Source of the DNA: Paenibacillus apiarius | GTDB lineage: Bacteria > Bacillota > Bacilli > Paenibacillales > Paenibacillaceae | Length of the DNA: 64,000 nt | Reading direction: 5' to 3' | Assembly (NCBI RefSeq): GCF_017052585.1 | Contig: NZ_JAFFHZ010000001.1 | Location: 2,522,501 to 2,586,500, forward strand | Translations under genes and position numbers: made by a program | Shown: positions 30,769 through 40,527 of the stretch, in pieces | Position numbering within the stretch: the first letter of the stretch is position 1 | How the letters are laid out: each line of letters begins with the position of its first letter | Notes under the pieces: model-generated | Databases searched by the model: none | Told to the model about the DNA's origin: nothing | What the model saw: only the letters and a program-made list of their open reading frames with translations

Positions 30769-31755
30769 ATGGCACGAAAAGGAGAAGAGCGCAAGCTTCC
30801 GCGCATCGTAGTGATGGGAGGCGGAACGGGTCTGTCCGTCATGCTGCGCGGGCTCAAAGAGAAGCCCCTTGATATTACCGCTATCGTGACGGTAGCGGAT
30901 GACGGGGGCAGTTCGGGCATTCTGCGCAGTGAATTGCAGATGCCGCCTCCGGGAGATATTCGAAGCGTGTTGACGGCGCTGGCCGATGTCGAGCCTTCAT
31001 TGTCTGAAATGCTGAAATATCGCTTTCAGAGCGGTTCCGGTCTGGCTGGACATAGCCTCGGGAACTTGATTCTTGCGGCGATGACCGATATCACCGGAGA
31101 CTTTGTATCGGGAATTCGGGAATTAAGCCGTGTATTGGCTGTACGGGGACGCGTGCTTCCGGCGGCTGCTCAAGCCGTGGTGTTGAAGGCGGAGATGGCC
31201 GATGGAACGATTATCGAAGGTGAATCGTCCATTCCGAAGGCAGGTCAACGGATTAAGAGGGTGTTCCTTGAGCCTGGGTACGTAGAGGCGCTGCCGGAGG
31301 CGGTCGAGGCGCTGAATCAAGCTGATGCCATTCTGATGGGTCCGGGGAGCTTATATACCAGCATTATTCCAAATCTGCTCGTTCCTAAGCTGGCCCAAGC
31401 AGTACGAGAATCCGATGCGGTCAAAATATTCGTATGCAACGTAATGACCCAGCCGGGGGAAACCGATGATTACGCCGTGAGCGACCATTTGATGGCCGTG
31501 CAGCAGCATGTCGGCACACAGATGTTCGACTACGTTATCGTCAACGACGGCGAAATACCGCCGCAAGTCCAGGATCGTTACGCTGAACAAGGCGCAAAGG
31601 CGGTTCATTTGGATTTGGATGAAGTAACGAAGCGAGGCTACAAGGTTATCGCGGACTCGTTGGTGTTGTTCCGAACATATTTGCGCCATGACGCGGATAA
31701 GCTTAGCCATCACATCTATCAGCTGGTGGAGAATTGGATGTTACGAAAGAGGTGA
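30769..31755 (+). CDS. yvcK: YvcK-family gluconeogenesis/cell-shape factor
   Basis: Family of UDP-sugar-binding proteins needed for growth on gluconeogenic carbon and for cell shape. The start of the fold is VVMGGGTGLSVMLRGLKEKP, followed by VADDGGSSGILRSEL and GPGSLYTSIIPNLLV. The ATG at 30769 is chosen because GGAGG lies just before it; GTG at 30757 is an in-frame alternative. 328 residues. Very close to whiA (6 bases). Confidence 0.95.
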   Translation: MARKGEERKLPRIVVMGGGTGLSVMLRGLKEKPLDITAIVTVADDGGSSGILRSELQMPPPGDIRSVLTALADVEPSLSEMLKYRFQSGSGLAGHSLGNLILAAMTDITGDFVSGIRELSRVLAVRGRVLPAAAQAVVLKAEMADGTIIEGESSIPKAGQRIKRVFLEPGYVEALPEAVEALNQADAILMGPGSLYTSIIPNLLVPKLAQAVRESDAVKIFVCNVMTQPGETDDYAVSDHLMAVQQHVGTQMFDYVIVNDGEIPPQVQDRYAEQGAKAVHLDLDEVTKRGYKVIADSLVLFRTYLRHDADKLSHHIYQLVENWMLRKR

Positions 31756-31761
31756 GTAAAG

Positions 31762-32694
31762 ATGTCTTTTGCGGCACAGACGAAAAAAGAATTAACGATG
31801 GTTGAATCCGAACCGTGCTGCGAAAAGGCGGAACTGTCGGCGCTCATGCGCATGAACGGTTCAGTACAGCTCTCCTCGAATCGCAAAATCATTTTGGATA
31901 TTTCAACGGAAAATGCAGCGATTGCCCGCCGCATTTATACGTTGATTAAAAAATATTTTCAAGTGCATACCGAACTTCTCGTTCGTAAAAAAATGCGCTT
32001 GAAGAAAAACAACGTCTATATCGTGCGCATCCCTACGCGCGTGCAGGAGATGCTCCATGAGCTGCACATCGTATCGGAAGGATTTCAGTTTACGGATGGT
32101 ATAGAGAAGCGGATAATCGCGCACAATTGCTGTAAGCGTGCCTATTTGCGCGGGGCATTCATGGCAGGAGGATCGGTCAACAATCCCGAAGGATCCTCTT
32201 ATCATCTGGAGATTTCTTCGATGTATGAAGAGCATTGCAAGGCGTTGGTGGATCTGGCCAATGAATTCCATCTGAATGCCCGATTCATTGAGCGCAAAAA
32301 GGGCTTCGTCCTATACATTAAAGAAGGCGAGAAGATCATTGAGTTCCTCAATATAATCGGTGCGCATCAGGCTCTGTTCAAATTCGAGGACGTCCGGATT
32401 ATGCGCGACATGCGCAATTCCGTGAACCGCATCGTGAATTGCGAGACCGCCAACTTGAATAAGACGATAGGTGCTGCTGTCAGGCAGATTGATAATATCC
32501 GCTTGATTGAAAAGGAAATGGGCTTGGAGCAGCTCCCGGAGAAGCTGCGCGAAGTAGCTGAGGTTCGTCTTGCGCATCCGGATATTAACCTGAAGGAAGT
32601 GGGAGAGCTTCTTAAAGGAAAGGTGAGCAAGTCAGGCGTCAACCATCGCCTGCGCAAAATCGATGAGCTGGCCGAGCGGATCCGCAATGGATAA
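31762..32694 (+). CDS. whiA: DNA-binding protein WhiA
   Basis: 310-residue regulator with an N-terminal LAGLIDADG-like domain ([20 protein letters not shown]) and a C-terminal HTH ([20 protein letters not shown]). It links chromosome segregation and division in Bacillus and sporulation in Streptomyces. ATG after AAAGAGGTGAG. No endonuclease catalytic residues are expected in this family. Confidence 0.96.
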   Translation: MSFAAQTKKELTMVESEPCCEKAELSALMRMNGSVQLSSNRKIILDISTENAAIARRIYTLIKKYFQVHTELLVRKKMRLKKNNVYIVRIPTRVQEMLHELHIVSEGFQFTDGIEKRIIAHNCCKRAYLRGAFMAGGSVNNPEGSSYHLEISSMYEEHCKALVDLANEFHLNARFIERKKGFVLYIKEGEKIIEFLNIIGAHQALFKFEDVRIMRDMRNSVNRIVNCETANLNKTIGAAVRQIDNIRLIEKEMGLEQLPEKLREVAEVRLAHPDINLKEVGELLKGKVSKSGVNHRLRKIDELAERIRNG

Positions 32695-32832
32695 CGAGTT
32701 GGGACATGAAGGGGAACACCTTTATTCCTAGTTTAAAATCGTTTATAATGCTATAATGTGATAAAATGAAGCAAAGTGGCGTAAATTTGTGTTAAAGTAA
32801 ACTATACATGAAATATAGGGGGTATGATTCGC

Positions 32833-33099
32833 ATGGCTCAACAACCAGTTGTCGTACGTTTGAAGACAGGATTGCACGCTAGACCTGCGGCCTTGTTCGT
32901 TCAAGAAGCGAATAAATATTCTTCGGATATCTTCGTTGAGAAAGAAGATAAGAAAGTGAATGCGAAGAGCATTATGGGGATCATGAGTCTCGCAATCAGC
33001 TCCGGTACGACCATTACCATTACGGCCGACGGTGCGGACGCCGATCAGGCTGTAAGCGCTTTAGTCGTGCTTGTGAGCAAGGAAGAATTGGAGAACTAA
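32833..33099 (+). CDS. crh: HPr-like phosphocarrier at the crh position (has both His15 and Ser46)
   Basis: 88-residue HPr-fold protein. The start at 32833 gives AGGGGG a 10-base spacing; ATG at 32824 is too close. It lies after whiA, where B. subtilis has crh, and shares Crh-like wording: LKTGLxARPAALFVQEAN and KKVNAKSIMG. B. subtilis Crh has Gln at 15, but here the sequence is TGLHARPA with His15. Ser46 (KSIMG), the target of HPr kinase, is also present. It may therefore act both in PTS phosphotransfer and as a CcpA corepressor. TATAAT-like boxes at 32744 and 32752 suggest its own promoter. Confidence 0.93.
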   Translation: MAQQPVVVRLKTGLHARPAALFVQEANKYSSDIFVEKEDKKVNAKSIMGIMSLAISSGTTITITADGADADQAVSALVVLVSKEELEN

Positions 33100-33171
33100 T
33101 CATTACTTACGTGTTGTGACTTTTACGTATGAATGATACGCAGCTGTTACCCACAGCTACCCACAGAAGAG

Positions 33172-33199
33172 AAGAGCCTCAAGGCTCTTTCTTTTTTTG
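33172..33199 (+). terminator. terminator after the HPr/Crh gene
   Basis: AAGAGCC / GGCTCTT stem followed by a T-rich run. Confidence 0.88.
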
Positions 33200-33231
33200 T
33201 GTTGCAGCCGATTAGGATGGCAGTTAGACAT

Positions 33232-33265
33232 AACAAGGACCTGGACGAATGCCCAGGCCCTTGTT
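33232..33265. other. hairpin between convergent genes
   Basis: AACAAGGACCTGG pairs with CCAGGCCCTTGTT around a short loop. There is no T run on either strand, so any role in ending the minus-strand gene is uncertain. Confidence 0.5.
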
Positions 33266-33290
33266 GCCGATTATGTTATGTGATCATGAA

Positions 33291-33782
33291 TTATTGATTG
33301 AATACATCGATTGAGCCCTTAACGTTCCCTTTGATGCGCAGACGGTACGTTTCTCCGGCTTTCACTTTGTAAAAATAAAACGGTTCATTTTGCCAGCCGA
33401 TTTTACCTGATATCGTTTGCTGATGGATCCAGCCGCTCCACGGAACATACCTTTCCAACTGTATTTCATAATTGGTGCTGTCTCCCGTATTTTTCTCCGA
33501 GCTGGCATTCACATAAATGGTATCCCGCACGGAGTCGCTCGGAATCGTGATATCCTCTTTAATTTGATGGCTGGATGTGGTTGAGAATGAGGACGACCAT
33601 AAATATAAAGCCGGTCCGAGCGTCTGAAACGGTTTCTTGTAAGTCGCGGAGTAGCCGCTTTCGGGACCGTAGATGCGATCCGACTGGGCTTGATTGGCCG
33701 ACTCGGCAAACAGAGAGGCAGGTGCTAGCATGCTGACGGCGAGCGCAACCAATAATGTTTGTTTTACCTTATTCTTGAACAA
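33291..33782 (-). CDS. secreted protein of unknown function
   Basis: 163 residues with a clear Sec signal peptide (KQTLLVALAVSMLAPASLFA, cleaved near 26). The mature part is short, beta-rich and aromatic, with YGPESGYSATYKKPFQTLGP and KAGETYRLRIKGNVKGSIDV, recalling small pre-peptidase C-terminal-like sandwiches. The start is TTG, supported by AGGAGG at ideal distance on the minus strand. It stands alone on the minus strand, convergent with crh. I do not recognise a family. Confidence 0.7.
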   Translation of the reverse strand: MFKNKVKQTLLVALAVSMLAPASLFAESANQAQSDRIYGPESGYSATYKKPFQTLGPALYLWSSSFSTTSSHQIKEDITIPSDSVRDTIYVNASSEKNTGDSTNYEIQLERYVPWSGWIHQQTISGKIGWQNEPFYFYKVKAGETYRLRIKGNVKGSIDVFNQ

Positions 33783-34083
33783 CAGAAATTACCTCCTCTT
33801 TCAACAATTAGGGAAATGTTTGCGCTTCTAACATACCATGACCTGAAAGTTAGAAAAAGGTTAATCAAAGTAAAATATGAAAATTTATGTATTCTATTTC
33901 AAATATTTTATATCGAAATTTAAAATAACTTGCGTGGAGTCTGAACATTTCTGTTTTTTCAGTTACACCCGATTGATTTCTGAATCTTTGTTATGGAACG
34001 TGTGCAACATAATTTCCCTTGGGAACGTTTAGAAGACAAGAGGTTAGCCAATCTTATATCTAAACGATGCGGAGGGAATGGAT
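33783..34083. other. divergent intergenic region
   Basis: 301 AT-rich bases between two divergently transcribed genes. It must contain both promoters; no other structure is evident. Confidence 0.4.
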
Positions 34084-34854
34084 ATGGGTCAAGTTGGAGT
34101 GCAAATGACGCCTTGGCGTCGGACGGCTGTTGCTGTCGTGTTGGTTGGTGCGATGTTGGCAGGTGTATCAGGGGCGATTGCGCCTAATCCAGTGCATGCG
34201 GCAGGAGAGCAAACGATGCTGAAGGATACGATTAACGTGTCTGGCACAGGCGAGCTGGAAGTGACGCCGGATGTGGCGTACGTGGATATTGCGGTGGAGA
34301 CCCGCGCCAATACGGCTGCGGAAGCGCAGCAAAAAAACGCGGCTGCATTCGATAAGGTGAAGCAGGTGCTCACCCAAAAATACGGGGTGCAGGACAAAGA
34401 TTTGAAAACAACCAATTTCTCTGTAGATCCGGTGTATAAATATGCCGAGAATACGGAGCCGAAGGTTGTGGCTTATCAAGCGCAGCATGCCGTACGAGTG
34501 ACTTATCGCGACCTTGCCCGCTTGGGCAATCTGGTCGATGCCGCTACGAATGCGGGGGCGAACCGAATTACGCAGATTAATTACGACACTGAGAAACGCT
34601 CCGAGTATGAGACCCAGGTGCTGGAACAAGCGGTGCAGCATGCGACGAAGAAGGCTCAAGCATTAGCGAAAGCGGCCAAACGGGAAGCAGGCACGGTGAT
34701 TACGATTGTCGAGTCCGGGGCCGATTGGACCCCGGTGCGAATCATGACGGAGCAGATGAAGACGGCAGATTATGCATCGAATAGCTCTTCGGCTCCGCAA
34801 GGCGGATTGGTGAAGCTGCGCGCGCAAGTGCAGGTGCAATTTCAAATGAAATAA
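34084..34854 (+). CDS. SIMPL (DUF541) domain protein, exported
   Basis: 256 residues. An N-terminal hydrophobic stretch (VAVVLVGAMLAGVSGAIA) acts as signal or anchor, followed by the SIMPL domain: INVSGTGELEVTPDVAYVDI, the family opening, and VQHATKKAQALAKAAKREAG. Members are periplasmic or extracellular proteins of unclear role in stress. The ATG at 34084 is placed by GGAGGG 7 bases away; ATG at 34078 is too close to it. Confidence 0.87.
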   Translation: MGQVGVQMTPWRRTAVAVVLVGAMLAGVSGAIAPNPVHAAGEQTMLKDTINVSGTGELEVTPDVAYVDIAVETRANTAAEAQQKNAAAFDKVKQVLTQKYGVQDKDLKTTNFSVDPVYKYAENTEPKVVAYQAQHAVRVTYRDLARLGNLVDAATNAGANRITQINYDTEKRSEYETQVLEQAVQHATKKAQALAKAAKREAGTVITIVESGADWTPVRIMTEQMKTADYASNSSSAPQGGLVKLRAQVQVQFQMK

Positions 34855-34868
34855 TGAGGAATGAGAAT

Positions 34869-34916
34869 AGCCCCCGAACGCAGATGAAATAGAATGCGGT
34901 TTGGGGGTTGTTTTTT
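34869..34916 (+). terminator. terminator after the SIMPL gene
   Basis: AGCCCCCGAACGCA pairs with TGCGGTTTGGGGGTT (with G-U pairs), followed by TTTTTT. Confidence 0.85.
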
Positions 34917-35060
34917 GATGCCATAAGCCCTAGAATGTGAAAGGGGATTCGGAAAATACCGATTTCCTTCAAATAAGTGGATTGCAGACCTTAACATGGT
35001 GGAAATGCGTCAATCCCTTGAAGTTGGATGTATGTTTTTGTCGAAATTACGTAAAAATAG

Positions 35061-35089
35061 TTGTATCGTCAGAAAAAACGATGTATATT
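35061..35089 (+). promoter_or_regulatory. putative sigma-A promoter of the pot operon
   Basis: TTGTAT at 35061 and TATATT at 35084 are separated by 17 bases. A -35 with weak match and a good -10. It precedes a short leader with a terminator hairpin and then potA. Confidence 0.45.
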
Positions 35090-35122
35090 GGATATGCAAA
35101 AACGCCAACGTGATCTGGACGG

Positions 35123-35152
35123 AAAGCCATACCAATGGATATGGCTTTTTTT
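35123..35152 (+). terminator. leader terminator (possible attenuator) before potA
   Basis: AAAGCCATA / TATGGCTTT stem with a seven-base T run, lying 84 bases before potA and after the putative promoter. Either it ends upstream readthrough or it controls entry into the pot operon. Confidence 0.65.
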
Positions 35153-35235
35153 GCTTAATGGATAAGAACGTTACATTTCTCACAATACAGCATCGTTTCT
35201 ACTTGATAGGCTGATGATATAAGGGGTTGATGCTA

Positions 35236-36201
35236 ATGATTGAACTGGTAAATGTGGAAAAGCATTTTGCCGGGCAACCCGTTGTGCATCCTTTGTCGCT
35301 TACGATTGACGAAGGGGAATTTTTAACGCTGCTCGGTCCGAGTGGTTGTGGTAAGACGACCATTTTACGCATGATTGCAGGCTTTGAACAACCAACGACA
35401 GGCGAGATTCGGCTAGACGGAGAAAATGTTACCGATTTACCTCCGAATAAGCGCAATTTGAATCTGGTCTTCCAACATTATGCGCTGTTCCCGCATATGA
35501 CCGTGGAGCAGAACATTCAGTTTGGCCTGAAAATGAAAAAAATTCCGCAAGCGGAGCAGCGCGAGCGGATTGCGGAAGCGATTCGGCTGACCCAGCTTAC
35601 GCCGCTGGCCAAACGTTATCCGCATCAGCTGTCAGGCGGACAGCAGCAACGTGTCGCGATTGCGCGCGCCATTGCGAATCATCCCAAGGTGCTGCTGCTG
35701 GATGAGCCTCTCGGCGCTCTGGATCTGCAGCTGCGCAAAAATCTGCAGGGCGAATTAAAACAATTGCAGCGCAATTTAGGGATTACCTTCGTCTATGTGA
35801 CACATGATCAAGAAGAAGCGATGATGATGTCGGATCGTATCGTTATTATGAATAATGGACGTGTGGAACAAGTGGGTTCCCCCAAAGATATTTACGAACG
35901 CCCGGAGACGTTGTTTGCAGCGACGTTTGTTGGGGAGAATAATGTATTTCATAAAGATCATATGTTTGCCGTTCGTCCGGAGAAGATTCGCGTTACGGCT
36001 GAACCGGAGGATGGGCGCAAATCGGGCATTATACAAGATATTGTCTATTTAGGAAACATTCATAAGCTAATTGTGCACCTTGCGCATGAGCAGACGAATG
36101 TGACCGCCGCCTTGGACTTCACGGATGAACGGAAATGGGAAATTGGACAACGCGTCGGTGTAAACTGGAACGCTCAGGATGAGGTGATGATCGGCCCATG
36201 A
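35236..36201 (+). CDS. potA: spermidine/putrescine importer ATPase
   Basis: ABC ATPase of the polyamine importer: Walker [14 protein letters not shown]-loop [17 protein letters not shown], signature [16 protein letters not shown], Walker [13 protein letters not shown], and a C-terminal TOBE region. It is shorter than E. coli PotA (about 321 vs 378 residues) at the C-terminus. Several possible starts lie close together (TTG 35227, ATG 35230, ATG 35236); AAGGGG at 35221 favours the last. Overlaps potB by 4 bases. Confidence 0.93.
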   Translation: MIELVNVEKHFAGQPVVHPLSLTIDEGEFLTLLGPSGCGKTTILRMIAGFEQPTTGEIRLDGENVTDLPPNKRNLNLVFQHYALFPHMTVEQNIQFGLKMKKIPQAEQRERIAEAIRLTQLTPLAKRYPHQLSGGQQQRVAIARAIANHPKVLLLDEPLGALDLQLRKNLQGELKQLQRNLGITFVYVTHDQEEAMMMSDRIVIMNNGRVEQVGSPKDIYERPETLFAATFVGENNVFHKDHMFAVRPEKIRVTAEPEDGRKSGIIQDIVYLGNIHKLIVHLAHEQTNVTAALDFTDERKWEIGQRVGVNWNAQDEVMIGP

Positions 36202-37049
36202 AACGCTCCTTCGGCATCATTGCGCCGGTCGTGTTGTGGCTAACGGTCTTTCTCGTCGTGCCGATGGTGGCCGTCATTGCCGTTTCTTTCATGCAACGCG
36301 ACGAGTTGGGCAATGTCGTATTTTCGTTTACGTTGGATAATTACGCGCGCTTTTTTGACCCGCTTTACTTGGGCATTTATTGGGATACGCTGTGGCTGTC
36401 TGTATTGACGACGGTCATTTGTCTATTGCTAAGTTATCCGCTGGCCTACTATATATCGAATGCAAGTCCGAATCGGCAGAAGCTGTGGCTCGTTCTGATT
36501 ACGGTTCCATTCTGGATTAACTTCCTCATTCGGACATACGCATGGGTGCTGCTGTTGCGGACGCAAGGCGTGGTGAACAATGCCTTAATCGACATTGGGC
36601 TTATCCAAGAACCGCTTCAAATGCTCTACACGAAAGGAGCCGTTCTGCTCGGGATGGTCTACACGTTCATCCCGTACATGGTGCTGCCCATTTACGTCGC
36701 TCTGGAGCAGATGGACAGCCGTTTGCTGGATGCGGCGAGCGATCTGGGCGCCACTAGGTGGAAGTCCTTCTGGCATATTACGCTGCCGCAGACGAAGTCG
36801 GGCATTATGACCGGAAGCGTGCTCGTGTTCATTACCACGGCAGGCATGTTCGTCGTTACCGATATTCTCGGCGGCGCCAAAGCGCAGATGCTGAGCAATA
36901 TTATTCAGAATCAATTCCTGGGCGCGCGCGATTGGCCTTATGGCTCTGCGCTGTCGGTGCTCTTCGTGCTGAGCTCGCTCATTATTATTGCGCTGTTCAA
37001 CCGGGCTCTTCGCTCCAATTATGAATCATCGAAGGAGGCGAGAGTATGA
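36198..37049 (+). CDS. potB: spermidine/putrescine importer permease PotB
   Basis: 283 residues with six membrane segments and the permease coupling loop [20 protein letters not shown]. It pairs with PotC to form the channel. The start overlaps the potA stop, and its stop overlaps the potC start, so the four genes are tightly coupled. Confidence 0.94.
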   Translation: MKRSFGIIAPVVLWLTVFLVVPMVAVIAVSFMQRDELGNVVFSFTLDNYARFFDPLYLGIYWDTLWLSVLTTVICLLLSYPLAYYISNASPNRQKLWLVLITVPFWINFLIRTYAWVLLLRTQGVVNNALIDIGLIQEPLQMLYTKGAVLLGMVYTFIPYMVLPIYVALEQMDSRLLDAASDLGATRWKSFWHITLPQTKSGIMTGSVLVFITTAGMFVVTDILGGAKAQMLSNIIQNQFLGARDWPYGSALSVLFVLSSLIIIALFNRALRSNYESSKEARV

Positions 37050-37864
37050 AGGCTGCAGGCAAAGGAAAGCAGCATCCGCTGCTCGCGTTTCATTCAGCAT
37101 TGCTGATTCTGTTCATATATGTGCCGGTCTTGATGATTATCATCTATTCATTCAACGACTCGCGCATTAATTCGAACTGGAGCGGATTTACACTTAAATG
37201 GTACGGTTCGTTGTTCGATAACCGCCAAGTCATGGAAGCGCTCGGGAACAGCCTATCGATTGCCGTCATTTCGACGGTTGTGTCAACCATATTCGGAACA
37301 ATGGCTGCACTTGCGCTGCGCCGTATGGCAAGCCGCAAGAAGCAAGGTGTCGTCGGCCTCCTGTATTTGCCGATTATTGTGCCGGATATTATTATGGGGC
37401 TGTCGCTGCTTGTCTTGTTCAGTCAATTCCAGATTCCGCTCGGGAAGCTGACGGTCATTATCGCGCATATTACGTTCAGTATCTCGTATGTGTACGTTAT
37501 CGTATCGTCTCGCTTGGCCAATATGGGCAAGCAGTTGGAGGAAGCGGCTTCCGATCTCGGGGCATCGCCGTGGCAGACGTTCCGCTTCGTGACGCTGCCG
37601 TCCATCTGGCCAGGTGTTCTGGCTGGGGCGATCATGGCCTTTACCTTGTCGATTGACGACTTCATGATCAGCTTCTTTGTCGCCGGTCCGAACTCGACCA
37701 CCCTGCCTATTTACATTTACGGCTTGGTCAAGCGAGGGATTTCGCCGGAGATCAATGCGCTGTGCACGTTGATGATTATCGTCAGCGTTGCGCTCATTGT
37801 GCTGGCCCAGTGGTTGTTGAACCGCGGCAACGGAAACGAACGGAGTTCCATGTTGCCGTTCTAA
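37046..37864 (+). CDS. potC: spermidine/putrescine importer permease PotC
   Basis: 272 residues, six membrane segments, coupling loop GKQLEEAASDLGASPWQTFR. Starts with ATG overlapping the potB stop by 4 bases. Confidence 0.94.
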   Translation: MKAAGKGKQHPLLAFHSALLILFIYVPVLMIIIYSFNDSRINSNWSGFTLKWYGSLFDNRQVMEALGNSLSIAVISTVVSTIFGTMAALALRRMASRKKQGVVGLLYLPIIVPDIIMGLSLLVLFSQFQIPLGKLTVIIAHITFSISYVYVIVSSRLANMGKQLEEAASDLGASPWQTFRFVTLPSIWPGVLAGAIMAFTLSIDDFMISFFVAGPNSTTLPIYIYGLVKRGISPEINALCTLMIIVSVALIVLAQWLLNRGNGNERSSMLPF

Positions 37865-37923
37865 TTTATTTTTTTCATAATGAAAATCTGCAGGAATATG
37901 CAGGATCAGAGAGGGGTAGTAAA

Positions 37924-38967
37924 TTGAACAAAAAGAAATGGTTCGCGGTCGTATTGGCCGGGATGTTGGCACTTACCGCACTGGCAGGCTGCTCTTCGAA
38001 GCAAGAGACGCTCAATCTGTATAGCTGGGCGGACAACTTCGATATGGACATGATTAAGAAGTTCGAATCGGAGAATAACGTAAAAGTGAACTATGCCATT
38101 TTTGCCAACAACGAGGAACTGCTGGCGAAGCTGAAAGCCGGCGGGGCGAATTATGATTTAATCCAACCTTCCGATTATATGGTGGCAAGCATGATTAAGC
38201 AGGATCTGCTTGAGCCGCTTGACTTAAATCAAATTCCGAATTTCCAATACGCAGCGGATCGTTTCAAGAACCCTGAATTTGATCCGGGCAATAAATATTC
38301 CATCACGTATACGTGGGGCGTTACGGGGATCGCGTATAACAAAAAGTACGTGAAAGAAACGCCTGCGAGCTGGTCTGATCTGTGGAAGGAAGAGTATAAA
38401 GGCAAAGTGCTGCTGCTCGATGACAACCGTGAAATTATCGGCATGGCGCTGAAGAAAGCGGGCAAGTCGAATAGCTCGCAAGCTGAAACCGACATCCATG
38501 CAGCGGCTGACGATTTGCGCAAGCTGGTGCCGAGCGTGCTGGCCTTTGACACAGATAACATTAAGCAGAAAATGATCGCGGAAGAAGGCTGGATCGGAAC
38601 GGTATGGTCTGGCGATGCGGCGGTTATCGCAGCAGAGAACCCGGATGTGGCGTATGTGGTGCCTGAAGAGGGCGGCACGATCTGGTCGGATAACTACGCG
38701 ATTCCGAAGGGTACGAAAAATAAAGAGCTGGCCCAAAAGTTCATTAATTTCATGCTGGATCCGGAAAACAGCGCCAAGAACTATGAATCGATCGGCTACA
38801 GCAACCCGATCGTGAAGGCGAAGGAATTCCATAGCAAGGAATACTTGGACAATCCAATGATCAACCTGTCGGAAGATGAGCTGAAACGTACGGAATGGCT
38901 CATTGATGTCGGCAAGCATCTTCAATTGTATGACCGTCTCTGGACGGAATTGAAGAGCGGTCGGTAA
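37924..38967 (+). CDS. potD: spermidine/putrescine-binding lipoprotein PotD
   Basis: 347-residue substrate-binding lipoprotein. Signal peptide with lipobox LTALAGC, then LNLYSWADNFDMDMIKKFE, the usual opening of PotD/PotF proteins. The start is TTG at 37924, preceded by GAGGGGT; a longer open frame upstream overlaps potC and is not used. The substrate is a polyamine by family; which one cannot be told from sequence. Confidence 0.94.
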   Translation: MNKKKWFAVVLAGMLALTALAGCSSKQETLNLYSWADNFDMDMIKKFESENNVKVNYAIFANNEELLAKLKAGGANYDLIQPSDYMVASMIKQDLLEPLDLNQIPNFQYAADRFKNPEFDPGNKYSITYTWGVTGIAYNKKYVKETPASWSDLWKEEYKGKVLLLDDNREIIGMALKKAGKSNSSQAETDIHAAADDLRKLVPSVLAFDTDNIKQKMIAEEGWIGTVWSGDAAVIAAENPDVAYVVPEEGGTIWSDNYAIPKGTKNKELAQKFINFMLDPENSAKNYESIGYSNPIVKAKEFHSKEYLDNPMINLSEDELKRTEWLIDVGKHLQLYDRLWTELKSGR

Positions 38968-38979
38968 TAGAGATTCAAG

Positions 38980-39029
38980 AAGCTTGGTGGCGTAGACTCA
39001 TAGTCTGCGCTATCAAGCTTTTTCTTTTT
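38980..39029 (+). terminator. pot operon terminator
   Basis: AAGCTTGGTGGCGTAGACT pairs imperfectly with AGTCTGCGCTATCAAGCTT and is followed by TTTCTTTTT. Confidence 0.88.
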
Positions 39030-39113
39030 GCAAGATCTTGGGTTATGATGTCCTGTATAGGTTAGCCGCCGATCTTACCGGCAACAATACAAGCAGTAAA
39101 GGAGATTCTCTTG

Positions 39114-40151
39114 ATGAAGAAACAAATTCTTGCAGCAACAGTTTTGGCCTTTGGCTTGCTCTCGGCCGCTCCGGTGTATGCCGAACAGCCTCTGGGTTTC
39201 CCGAAACCGGGTCTCATTGCTATCGCCGATCTGAAGAAAAGCTATGCAGAGGCAGCGACTAAAGCGGTGAAAGCATACGCGGACGGCAAAGTCTTTACGT
39301 TGGAAGAGGCATACAAGAACAAGTATAATGTCGATGACAAGACGGAGAAAGAGGTTTGGATTGTGCAGTCGAAAGACAGCGATGCCGTTGTGACTATTGA
39401 TATGGATTCAGGTAAGGTGAAGAACGTATCGTTACATTTTGCGCCAGACGAGATAACGGGCAAATATGCGACACATGAAAAGAAGGTGCAGGCGTTTGTT
39501 AAAGAGCAGCAATTGCCTGAGTTTTCTCTTAAGGAAATGAAATTCGTCAAGTATGAAGACGGACCGAGAAAAGGCGAAGAAACTCTTCGCTTTGCAGGCG
39601 AAAAAGGACTGCAATTCATAATAATCAATGTTAAAACAGGCAAAATCGAAGATTACTTCGGCCTTATCTATAAGCTGGAGAAGGTGGACAATAAGCTGAA
39701 GCAATCGGCGGAGCAAGCGTTAAGCAAATTGATGGACAGGAAAGTTCAGCCGTTTACGGATGTGGAGCGGGAGATGACCAAGGGTGAGGAGCGATATGTG
39801 TTCAAAAGAATGGAAGATATGAAAAATGCCAAAGGCCGGGATGGCAAGCCGGTAAAACAAGCGACGCAAAACGTGCTCGTTAACTCCAAGGGCAAAGTGC
39901 TGCGAGCTTCCTTCATTTCAGAGCCCGAGGGGAAAGAACGGAAGAAAATCTCCCAAAAAGAGGCTGTTGCTGCCGCTGCGCCTGTCATCAAAACAATATT
40001 GGGCGTGGATGTCGGAACGCACAATGTAGAATTCGATTCCGATATTAGCATCTTAAGCTTCACCAGCAAAGGAAAAGACAAAATCGTCGCAGATTTCGAT
40101 AGATTCGGTACATTGACGATGGTGGGCTACGACTTTTCAACCATTTGGTAG
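39114..40151 (+). CDS. secreted protein with YcdB/PepSY-like repeats
   Basis: 345 residues with a Sec signal peptide (ILAATVLAFGLLSAAPVYA). The mature part contains repeated ISQKEAVAAAAPVIK-type and VTIDMDSGKVKNVSL-type segments resembling YcdB/YcdC or PepSY-like modules that occur in extracellular Bacillus proteins. ATG at 39114 with AAAGGAG upstream; an adjacent TTG at 39111 is in frame. No operon partners. Function unknown. Confidence 0.65.
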   Translation: MKKQILAATVLAFGLLSAAPVYAEQPLGFPKPGLIAIADLKKSYAEAATKAVKAYADGKVFTLEEAYKNKYNVDDKTEKEVWIVQSKDSDAVVTIDMDSGKVKNVSLHFAPDEITGKYATHEKKVQAFVKEQQLPEFSLKEMKFVKYEDGPRKGEETLRFAGEKGLQFIIINVKTGKIEDYFGLIYKLEKVDNKLKQSAEQALSKLMDRKVQPFTDVEREMTKGEERYVFKRMEDMKNAKGRDGKPVKQATQNVLVNSKGKVLRASFISEPEGKERKKISQKEAVAAAAPVIKTILGVDVGTHNVEFDSDISILSFTSKGKDKIVADFDRFGTLTMVGYDFSTIW

Positions 40152-40176
40152 ACGCCGAACCATATGAAGGTTAATG

Positions 40177-40207
40177 AGGCTGCCGGAGCGATGTTCCGGC
40201 AGCCTCA
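40177..40207. other. perfect 12-bp hairpin after the secreted-protein gene
   Basis: GAGGCTGCCGGA / TCCGGCAGCCTC. It lacks a T run but sits 25 bases after the stop and probably protects or ends the transcript. Confidence 0.6.
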
Positions 40208-40434
40208 AAACATGTCCACAGGTGTCATATACAATCGTCCATACATAGCTGCCATCCCATGCGCCATGTACCAACACAAAGCTTGCCATCATTAAAGTCT
40301 CCTCTCATTATTTCTATTGTTCGATTATATTAGAATAATAATATAAATGACGTGATTACGCAACAATTATCATATGCTTGTCGATCAGATATAGTCGAAA
40401 TTTGTCGAATTTTATATAGCGATAGAAATAAATA

Positions 40435-40457
40435 TGTTATAATATAAAACGCTTACA
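40435..40457 (+). promoter_or_regulatory. extended -10 promoter with overlapping cre-like site
   Basis: TGTTATAAT at 40435-40443 is an extended -10 element. Directly after it, ATAAAACGCTTACA at 40444-40457 matches the CcpA cre consensus TGWNANCGNTNWCA at 12 of 14 positions. A CcpA molecule here would block transcription of the regulator gene at 40528. Based on motif reading only. Confidence 0.45.
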
Positions 40458-40527
40458 ACAGAAAGTATCCTTTTTCCTAGAACTCACATGCGCGAATTGA
40501 CATAAACCGATGGAGGGGGACTGGAAA

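Noticed and set aside
37762-37923. 54-codon upstream extension of PotD
   Set aside because: It overlaps the end of potC; the TTG at 37924 has a ribosome site and begins a proper lipoprotein signal.
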